From NCBI GenBank assembly GCA_031178805.1, contig JAPSIJ010000112.1:1-7036 (forward strand): a stretch of DNA of 7,036 nt, given 5' to 3'. The stretch comes from Cellulomonas sp. (lineage in GTDB: Bacteria > Actinomycetota > Actinomycetes > Actinomycetales > Cellulomonadaceae). Both the position numbers and the translations under genes were made by a program. Below the pieces are notes generated by a model. It was not told the DNA's origin. It ran no database searches and worked only from the letters and a program-made list of their open reading frames with translations. This document shows positions 1 through 4,587 of this stretch, one piece after another (the stretch's first letter is position 1; each line of letters starts with the position of its first letter).

Positions 1-650
1 TCGCGGTGCTGGAGGAGGTCGTCGCGGCCGGCCGGGACACCGGCACCCTCGTCGTGGTGGACGCCAAGCGCGGCGACATCGGCTCGACGATGGGCGCGTA
101 CGCGGACGCCTACCTGCGGGACGGCTCGCCGCTGGCCGGCGACGCGCTGACCGTGTCGCCGTACCTGGGCTTCGGCTCCCTGGCCCCGGCCGTCGAGGCG
201 GCCGCGGCCACCGGGCGCGGGCTGTTCGTGCTCGCGCTGACGTCCAACCCCGAGGGCCCGGCCGTGCAGCACGCCCGGGACGTCGAGGGCGTGGCCGTCG
301 CCGCGCGGGTCGCGCGGGAGGCCGGCGCCGCCAACGCCGCCGAGCTGGCGCCGGGCGGCGCGGGCGCCGGCGGGCCGCTGGGCTCCGTCGGCCTCGTCGT
401 CGGCGCGACCACCGGCGACGCCGCGGCCCGGCTGGAGCTGGACCTCGCCGCCGTCCGCGGCCCGCTGCTGGCGCCCGGCGTCGGCGCCCAGGGCGCGGGG
501 CCCGCCGAGCTCGCGGCCGTCTTCGGCGCGGCCCGGTCGGCCGTGCTGGCGTCGTCCTCGCGCGGGGTGCTCGCCGCGGGCCCCGGCACCGCCGCCCTGC
601 GGGACGCGGCCCGGGCGGCCGCCGACGCCGCGGGCGCGGCGCTGGGGTGA
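1..650 (+). CDS. pyrF: Orotidine 5'-phosphate decarboxylase, type 2 (5'-truncated by window edge)
   Basis: The enzyme decarboxylates OMP to UMP, the last step of de novo pyrimidine synthesis, in the cytosol. The reading frame is open from base 3 and gives 215 residues before the TGA at 648-650. Counting from the first in-window codon, the OMP decarboxylase signature DAKRGDIGST lies at residues 20-29, with the D-x-K-x-x-D catalytic set at D20, K22 and D25. SPYLGFGSL, TSNPEG, the phosphate-loop segment APGVGAQG (about bases 471-494) and the late SSSRGVL with its phosphate-binding Arg all fit the family. Actinobacterial type 2 enzymes run to about 270-290 residues, so roughly 70-80 N-terminal residues lie upstream of the window; the GTG at base 6 is internal and not the start. 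The gene is followed by a 197-nt spacer, so mihF may be transcribed separately. Function is confident; the 5' end cannot be seen. Confidence 0.95.
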   Translation, partial: AVLEEVVAAGRDTGTLVVVDAKRGDIGSTMGAYADAYLRDGSPLAGDALTVSPYLGFGSLAPAVEAAAATGRGLFVLALTSNPEGPAVQHARDVEGVAVAARVAREAGAANAAELAPGGAGAGGPLGSVGLVVGATTGDAAARLELDLAAVRGPLLAPGVGAQGAGPAELAAVFGAARSAVLASSSRGVLAAGPGTAALRDAARAAADAAGAALG

Positions 651-675
651 GCCGGCGGCTGGTTGCCGCGGGCGA

Positions 676-699
676 CGGCCCGGGCCCGGGCGCGGGCCG
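676..699 (+). repeat. GC-rich inverted repeat downstream of pyrF
   Basis: The 7-base arms CGGCCCG (676-682) and CGGGCCG (693-699) can pair around a 10-base loop. The overlapping CCCGGGCCCGGG (679-690) is itself a perfect 12-base palindrome. It sits 26 nt after the pyrF stop codon, where a terminator could lie, but no T-run follows and such palindromes arise easily in DNA this GC-rich. A weak, rho-dependent or merely attenuating role is possible; function is unproven. Confidence 0.3.
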
Positions 700-770
700 A
701 CACGCTGCCGGAACGTGCCGCATCCGCCATCCCGTGCCATCCTCGGGAGATGGGGTCCTCGGCAGTCCGG

Positions 771-782
771 CGCGACGTCGCG
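771..782. repeat. Perfect 12-bp palindrome upstream of mihF
   Basis: CGCGACGTCGCG is a perfect palindrome centred on ACGT, about 66 nt before the mihF start codon and upstream of the candidate -10 box. A second short palindrome, ACGTACGT (799-806), lies between it and the gene. A dimeric regulator site is conceivable, but the sequence alone cannot separate this from chance in GC-rich DNA. Confidence 0.3.
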
Positions 783-807
783 ACGGGGTCGTCGGACCAC
801 GTACGTT
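778..807 (+). promoter_or_regulatory. Candidate promoter for mihF
   Basis: TACGTT (802-807) fits the TAnnnT pattern of an actinobacterial -10 box. A poor -35 match, TCGCGA (778-783), lies 18 nt upstream. Transcription would then begin near 814, giving a leader of about 34 nt that contains the ribosome binding site GAGAAGG. This is the least GC-rich part of the 197-nt spacer, as expected for a promoter, but the -35 match is weak and the call is tentative. Confidence 0.3.
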
Positions 808-832
808 TCACACCCTGCCTCCCGACAGTGAC

Positions 833-839
833 GAGAAGG
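833..839 (+). promoter_or_regulatory. Ribosome binding site of mihF
   Basis: GAGAAGG ends 8 nt before the GTG at 848, a normal spacing. It decides the start: the in-frame GTG at 839 would overlap this site and would add only MTH-V ahead of the conserved ALP-x-LTPEQR opening of the family. Confidence 0.7.
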
Positions 840-847
840 TGACTCAC

Positions 848-1159
848 GTGGCACTTCCGACTCTCACCCCCGAGCAGCGCGCCGCGGCCCTGGAGAAGGC
901 CGCCGCCGCCCGCCAGGCCCGTGCGGAGGTCAAGAACCGCCTCAAGTACTCCCAGGGCTCGCTGTCCGAGGTGATCGCCCAGGGGCAGAAGGACGAGACC
1001 ATCGGCAAGCTCAAGGTCCTCGCCCTGCTCGAGTCGCTCCCCGGAGTGGGTAAGGTCAAGGCGCGCCAGATCATCTCCGAGATCGGCATCTCGGAGACGC
1101 GCCGCGTGCGAGGCCTCGGGCCGCACCAGGTGAAGGCGCTCGTCGACCGGTTCGGGTGA
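848..1159 (+). CDS. mihF: Actinobacterial integration host factor (mIHF family nucleoid protein)
   Basis: This is a small basic DNA-binding protein of 103 residues, the size of the mycobacterial and Streptomyces family members (about 105). The family is unrelated in fold to the HU/IHF heterodimer of E. coli; it bends and organises chromosomal DNA and was first found as the host factor for phage L5 integration in mycobacteria. The opening MALPTLTPEQRAAALEKA, an Ala/Lys/Arg-rich N-terminal helix (about 8-35), the helix-hairpin-helix-like LPGVGKVKARQI (64-75) and the closing SETRRVRGLG (82-91) are hallmarks. GTG 848 is chosen for the GAGAAGG site 8 nt upstream and the family N-terminus. The frame stays open back to 647, but that extension reads as spacer DNA. 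The gene lies between pyrF and gmk, its usual place in actinobacteria. Transcription could start in the spacer and continue into gmk. Confidence 0.95.
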   Translation: MALPTLTPEQRAAALEKAAAARQARAEVKNRLKYSQGSLSEVIAQGQKDETIGKLKVLALLESLPGVGKVKARQIISEIGISETRRVRGLGPHQVKALVDRFG

Positions 1160-1205
1160 GCCGGCGGCACGTCCCGTCCCCGGCCCCGAGGGGTCGTACA
1201 ACTCC

Positions 1206-1210
1206 AGGAG
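1206..1210 (+). promoter_or_regulatory. Ribosome binding site of gmk
   Basis: AGGAG ends 11 nt before the ATG at 1222, slightly long but usable spacing. It supports ATG 1222 over the in-frame GTG at 1156, which overlaps the mihF stop and would add 22 residues with no resemblance to the family. Confidence 0.55.
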
Positions 1211-1221
1211 CACCGAAGCGC

Positions 1222-1797
1222 ATGACGACGCCGCGCGCCCGGCTGACCGTTCTCGCCGGACCGACCGCCGTCGGCAAGGGCACCGTGTCCGCCGACCTCC
1301 GAGCCCGGTACCCGCAGGTCTGGCTGTCGGTCTCGGCCACGACCCGCCCGCCGCGGCCGGGGGAGGTCGACGGGGTGCACTACCACTTCGTCACGCCCGA
1401 GGAGTTCGACGCGATGGTCGAGGGCGGCGAGCTGCTCGAGTGGGCCGTCGTGCACGGCCGGAACCGCTACGGCACCCCCCGGCGACCCGTCGAGGAGCGG
1501 CTGGCCGCCGGGGAGCCCGCGCTGCTGGAGATCGACCTGCAGGGCGCCCGCCAGGTGCGGCGGACCATGCCCGAGGCGCAGTTCGTCTTCCTGGCGCCGC
1601 CGTCGATGGAGGAGCTCGTGCGCCGGCTGGTCGGGCGGGGCACCGAGGACGCCGAGGAGCGCGCCCGCCGGCTGCAGACCGCCGAGGTCGAGATGGCCGC
1701 CGAGCCGGAGTTCGACCACGTCGTGGTGAACGACGACGTGCGGCGCGCCACCGACGAGCTGGTCGCCCTGATGGGGCTGCCGGTCGCGGTAGACTGA
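1222..1797 (+). CDS. gmk: Guanylate kinase
   Basis: The enzyme phosphorylates GMP (and dGMP) to the diphosphate with ATP, an essential cytosolic step in GTP supply and salvage. The 191-residue length fits the family (about 180-210). Visible parts are the P-loop GPTAVGKGT (13-21), the GMP-binding segment SATTRPPRPGEVDG (38-51) followed by YHF (54-56), NRYGTP (81-86), EIDLQGARQV (103-112), the strand FVFLAPPS (121-128), the Arg-rich lid RGTEDAEERARRL (139-151) and the C-terminal VVVNDD (167-172). In the P-loop the residue after Lys19 is Gly, not the usual Ser/Thr, with Thr next; this is the GKGT form familiar from adenylate kinases. ATG 1222 is preferred because it places the P-loop near the N-terminus and has an AGGAG site. 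The 62-nt gap from mihF suggests co-transcription. Function is certain on motif grounds. Confidence 0.96.
   Translation: MTTPRARLTVLAGPTAVGKGTVSADLRARYPQVWLSVSATTRPPRPGEVDGVHYHFVTPEEFDAMVEGGELLEWAVVHGRNRYGTPRRPVEERLAAGEPALLEIDLQGARQVRRTMPEAQFVFLAPPSMEELVRRLVGRGTEDAEERARRLQTAEVEMAAEPEFDHVVVNDDVRRATDELVALMGLPVAVD
1768..1795 (+). promoter_or_regulatory. Candidate rpoZ promoter inside the end of gmk
   Basis: TAGACT (1790-1795) fits TAnnnT at five of six positions of TATAAT-like actinobacterial -10 boxes only loosely in its middle, but it has the diagnostic TA and final T. It overlaps the gmk stop codon. CTGATG (1768-1773) lies 16 nt upstream and matches TTGACA at the TGA core. Initiation near 1802 would give an rpoZ leader of about 42 nt with the GGGAG site. 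This would let rpoZ and its neighbours be made independently of gmk. It is a motif match only. Confidence 0.42.
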
Positions 1798-1843
1798 CCG
1801 GCAGACTTCTCCGTCCCCCCTTCCTCGACCAACGGGAGCCACC

Positions 1844-2107
1844 GTGTCCGGAACCGTCGCCGAGCCCATCGGCATCACCGACCCGCCGATCGACCGCCTG
1901 CTCGAGCGCGCCGACTCCAAGTACGCGCTGGTCATCTACTCGGCCAAGCGCGCGCGCCAGATCAACGCCTACTACTCGCAGCTCAACGAGGGCCTGCTCG
2001 AGTACGTCGGCCCGCTGGTGGAGACCCGCCCGCAGGAGAAGCCGCTGTCCATCGCGATGCGCGAGATCGACGCGGGCCTGCTGACGGTCACCGCGAACGA
2101 GGCCTGA
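1844..2107 (+). CDS. rpoZ: DNA-directed RNA polymerase omega subunit
   Basis: Omega is the small RNA polymerase subunit that clamps the beta' subunit and helps assemble and stabilise the core enzyme. The product has 87 residues, in the normal size range. The family core is clear: PPIDRLLERADSKYALV (14-30), then SAKRARQINAYYSQL (33-47). The actinobacterial C-terminal part GLLEYVGPLVE (50-60) and EKPLSIAMREI (65-75) follows. The GTG start at 1844 has GGGAG (1834-1838) five nt upstream and begins the family's short variable N-terminus. The gene is 46 nt after gmk and 13 nt before coaBC, so it is probably read through into coaBC. A gmk-rpoZ pairing is widespread in bacteria. A separate promoter may overlap the gmk stop. 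Confidence 0.95.
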   Translation: MSGTVAEPIGITDPPIDRLLERADSKYALVIYSAKRARQINAYYSQLNEGLLEYVGPLVETRPQEKPLSIAMREIDAGLLTVTANEA

Positions 2108-2120
2108 GACCGGTCCCGAC

Positions 2121-3344
2121 GTGCGCGTCGTCCTCGGCGTGGCCGGCGGCATCGCCGCGTACAAGGCCGCGCACGTCCTGCGCGCGCTGACCGAGGCGGG
2201 GCACGACGTCCGCGTCGTGCCCACCCGCGCGGCGCTGGAGTTCGTCGGCCGCGCCACCTGGGAGGCGCTGTCCGGCCACCCGGTCACGTCCGAGGTCTTC
2301 GACGACGTCCCCGAGGTCGCGCACGTCCGGCTGGGCCGGACGGCCGACCTCGTCGTCGTCGCCCCCGCCACGGCGGACCTGCTCGCGCGGGCCGCCGGCG
2401 GGCGCGCGGACGACCTGCTGACGGCGACGCTGCTCACGGCCACCTGCCCGGTGCTGATGGCGCCCGCCATGCACACCGAGATGTGGCAGCACCCCGCCAC
2501 CCGCGCGAACGTGGCCACGCTGCGTGAGCGCGGCGTCCACGTCCTCGACCCCGACTCCGGCCGGCTCACCGGCGCGGACAGCGGGCCGGGCCGGCTCCCC
2601 GAGCCCGACGCGATCGCCGCCGCCGCGCTCGCCCTGGTCGACGCCGAGGGCAAGCCCCGCGCCCAGGACCTCGCCGGCCGCGCCGTCGTGGTCTCCGCCG
2701 GGGGCACCCGCGAGCCGCTCGACCCCGTGCGGTTCCTCGGCAACCGCTCCTCGGGCCGGCAGGGCGTCGCCCTCGCGCGGACCGCGCAGGCGCGCGGGGC
2801 CCGCGTCACGCTCGTCGCCGCGAACCTCACCGTCCCGCCGCCGGCCGGCGTCCAGGTCGTGGCCGTGGAGACCACCGCCGAGCTCCAGGACGCCGTGCGC
2901 ACCGCCGCCGCGGCCGCCGACGTGGTGGTCATGGCCGCCGCCGTCGCCGACTTCCGGCCCGCCACCGGCTCCGCGCACAAGATCAAGAAGCAGGCCGACG
3001 GCGCCGTCCCGCCGCTCGCCCTCGTGCAGAACCCCGACGTGCTCGCCGGGCTGGTCGCCGACCCGCCGCGGACCGACGGGGGCCGGCAGGTCGTCGTCGG
3101 GTTCGCCGCCGAGACCGGCGACGCCGAGGGCGACGTCCTCGCGCACGGCCGGGCGAAGGCCCGCCGCAAGGGCGCCGACCTGCTCGCGGTCAACGCCGTG
3201 GGCGCGGGGCTCGGCTTCGGGACCGCGGACAACGCCGTCACCCTGCTCGACGGGCGCGGCGAGACCGTGGGCACCGTCGCGGGGAGCAAGGACGCCGTCG
3301 CGGACGGGATCTGGGACGCCGTCGTGGCGCGGCTGGCGGACTGA
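2121..3344 (+). CDS. coaBC: Bifunctional phosphopantothenoylcysteine decarboxylase / phosphopantothenate-cysteine ligase
   Basis: The protein carries two consecutive steps of coenzyme A synthesis: the CoaB domain joins 4'-phosphopantothenate to cysteine using CTP, and the FMN-dependent CoaC domain decarboxylates the product to 4'-phosphopantetheine. At 407 residues it is full length. The CoaC half (about 1-180) shows GGIAAYK (9-15), the expected catalytic His68 in VAHVRLG, APATADLLAR (81-90) and PAMHTEMW (115-122). The CoaB half (about 185-407) shows SAGGTREPLDPVRF (192-205), GNRSSGRQG (207-215), AAAVADFRP (272-280), KIKKQ (287-291) and VGFAAET (326-332). Two positions differ from the E. coli enzyme as I recall it: His118 stands where PAMN has Asn, and Gly151 aligns by hand with the Cys of the substrate-clamp segment; the only Cys in the protein is Cys109. 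The GTG start is 13 nt after rpoZ and has no clear ribosome binding site, so translation may be coupled to rpoZ. Confidence 0.95.
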   Translation: MRVVLGVAGGIAAYKAAHVLRALTEAGHDVRVVPTRAALEFVGRATWEALSGHPVTSEVFDDVPEVAHVRLGRTADLVVVAPATADLLARAAGGRADDLLTATLLTATCPVLMAPAMHTEMWQHPATRANVATLRERGVHVLDPDSGRLTGADSGPGRLPEPDAIAAAALALVDAEGKPRAQDLAGRAVVVSAGGTREPLDPVRFLGNRSSGRQGVALARTAQARGARVTLVAANLTVPPPAGVQVVAVETTAELQDAVRTAAAAADVVVMAAAVADFRPATGSAHKIKKQADGAVPPLALVQNPDVLAGLVADPPRTDGGRQVVVGFAAETGDAEGDVLAHGRAKARRKGADLLAVNAVGAGLGFGTADNAVTLLDGRGETVGTVAGSKDAVADGIWDAVVARLAD

Positions 3345-3358
3345 CCGGGGTTCGCCAG
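3333..3358 (+). other. Stem-loop across the coaBC stop codon, abutting the metK -10 box
   Basis: CTGGCGGACT (3333-3342) can pair with GGTTCGCCAG (3349-3358) to form a 10-bp stem with two G-U pairs and a 6-base loop. The outer CTGGCG/CGCCAG arms match perfectly. The structure ends one base before the TAGCCT box of metK. No T-run follows, so a classical intrinsic terminator is unlikely. As DNA, the paired arms occupy the spacer region of the metK promoter and could be an operator; as RNA, the hairpin could slow or protect the coaBC transcript. Confidence 0.4.
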
Positions 3359-3371
3359 TAGCCTGTGCGCA
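3359..3371 (+). promoter_or_regulatory. -10 box placed for leaderless metK transcription
   Basis: TAGCCT (3359-3364) fits TAnnnT and is followed by exactly six bases before the ATG at 3371. This is the spacing at which transcription starts on the A of the start codon, as in the leaderless genes common in actinobacteria. No purine-rich ribosome binding site precedes the ATG, which agrees. I find no convincing -35 element at 16-19 nt upstream. Confidence 0.55.
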
Positions 3372-4579
3372 TGACGAATGCCGACCTGCGCCTGTTCACG
3401 TCCGAGTCCGTCACGGAGGGGCACCCGGACAAGGTCTGCGACCAGATCTCCGACGCCATCCTGGACGCGATCCTCGAGCAGGACCCCACCGCGCGCGTGG
3501 CGGTCGAGACGATGGTCACCACCGGCCTGGTGCACGTCGCCGGCGAGGTGACCACCAGCGCCTACGTCGAGATCCCGCAGATCGTCCGCGAGGTCGTCCG
3601 GGGCATCGGCTACACGTCCTCGGAGATCGGCTTCGACGGCGACTCCTGCGGCGTCTCCGTCTCGATCGGCGCCCAGTCGCCCGACATCGCGCAGGGCGTC
3701 GACAAGGCGCTGGAGTCCCGGCAGGACGCCGAGGACCACGACCCGCTCGACCTGCAGGGCGCGGGCGACCAGGGCCTGATGTTCGGCTACGCCTCCGACG
3801 ACACCGACAGCCTGCTGCCGCTGCCGATCTGGCTCTCGCACCGCCTCGCGGAGCGCCTGGCGGCCGTGCGCAAGGAGGGTGTCGTCCCCGACCTGCGCCC
3901 CGACGGCAAGACCCAGGTCACCGTCGGCTACGAGGGCGACCGCGCGGTCCGCCTCGACACCGTGGTGCTCTCCACCCAGCACGGCCCGGGCGTGCAGCTC
4001 GAGACCCAGCTCGCCCCGGCGATCGCCGAGCACGTCGTCGCCCCGGTGCTGGCCGAGGCCGGCCTGGACCTCGACACGAGCGACTACCGGCTGCTGGTCA
4101 ACCCGACCGGCCAGTTCGTCGTCGGCGGCCCCCAGGGCGACGCCGGCCTCACCGGCCGGAAGATCATCGTCGACACCTACGGCGGCATGGCCCGGCACGG
4201 CGGCGGCGCGTTCTCCGGCAAGGACCCGTCGAAGGTCGACCGCTCCGCCGCGTACGCCATGCGCTGGGTCGCCAAGAACGTGGTCGCCGCGGGCCTGGCC
4301 CGCCGCTGCGAGGTCCAGGTCGCCTACGCGATCGGCAAGGCGCACCCCGTCGGCCTGTACGTCGAGACGTTCGGCACCGGCACCGTGCCCGTCGAGCAGC
4401 TGACCGAGGCCATCCGCGAGGTGTTCGACCTGCGCCCGGCCGCGATCATCCGCGACCTCGACCTGCTACGGCCGATCTACCGCAAGACCGCCGCGTACGG
4501 GCACTTCGGCCGCCCGCTGCCCGAGTTCACCTGGGAGCGCACGGACCGCGTGGACGCGCTGCGCGCCGCGCTGGCCTGA
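3371..4579 (+). CDS. metK: S-adenosylmethionine synthetase (methionine adenosyltransferase)
   Basis: The enzyme makes S-adenosylmethionine from methionine and ATP, releasing phosphate and pyrophosphate; it works as a tetramer in the cytosol and supplies most cellular methylation. The 402 residues match the family (about 385-405). Motifs are LFTSESVTEGHPDKVCDQIS (8-27) with active-site His18, the hexapeptide GAGDQG (130-135), LLVNPTGQFVVGGPQGD (241-257) followed by AGLTGRK (258-264), and the P-loop-like GGGAFSGKD (277-285). ATG 3371 is preferred to the in-frame GTG at 3365 because it gives the normal distance to the SES-VTEGHPDK motif and sits exactly where a leaderless transcript would begin. 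No SAM riboswitch can fit in the 26-nt gap upstream. priA follows after only 8 nt, so the two are probably co-transcribed. Confidence 0.97.
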   Translation: MTNADLRLFTSESVTEGHPDKVCDQISDAILDAILEQDPTARVAVETMVTTGLVHVAGEVTTSAYVEIPQIVREVVRGIGYTSSEIGFDGDSCGVSVSIGAQSPDIAQGVDKALESRQDAEDHDPLDLQGAGDQGLMFGYASDDTDSLLPLPIWLSHRLAERLAAVRKEGVVPDLRPDGKTQVTVGYEGDRAVRLDTVVLSTQHGPGVQLETQLAPAIAEHVVAPVLAEAGLDLDTSDYRLLVNPTGQFVVGGPQGDAGLTGRKIIVDTYGGMARHGGGAFSGKDPSKVDRSAAYAMRWVAKNVVAAGLARRCEVQVAYAIGKAHPVGLYVETFGTGTVPVEQLTEAIREVFDLRPAAIIRDLDLLRPIYRKTAAYGHFGRPLPEFTWERTDRVDALRAALA

Positions 4580-4587
4580 GCGCCCGG

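Noticed and set aside
676..699. Intrinsic terminator for pyrF
   Set aside because: The hairpin is followed by mixed sequence with no T-run, so a confident terminator call is not justified; it is listed only as a repeat.
647..847. N-terminal extension of mihF to the GTG at 647
   Set aside because: The added 67 residues lack family similarity, while a good ribosome binding site and the conserved N-terminus support GTG 848.
1156..1221. N-terminal extension of gmk to the GTG overlapping the mihF stop
   Set aside because: The extra 22 residues are basic and unlike the family; AGGAG before ATG 1222 supports the shorter protein. Coupled initiation at GTGA cannot be fully excluded.
3345..3370. SAM-responsive riboswitch ahead of metK
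   Set aside because: The gap is only 26 nt, and the apparent transcript is leaderless, leaving no room for an aptamer.
1391..4345. A 984-codon open frame on the - strand across gmk, rpoZ, coaBC and metK
   Set aside because: It is antisense to four clearly recognised genes, is Arg/Ala/Gly-rich with no motifs, and is the expected product of extreme third-position GC leaving few stop codons.
2524..4587. Upstream extension of the priA frame through coaBC and metK, giving a 1412-residue product
   Set aside because: The added part is Pro/Arg/Ser-rich out-of-frame translation of coaBC and metK; PriA homology begins only after the GTG at 4588.
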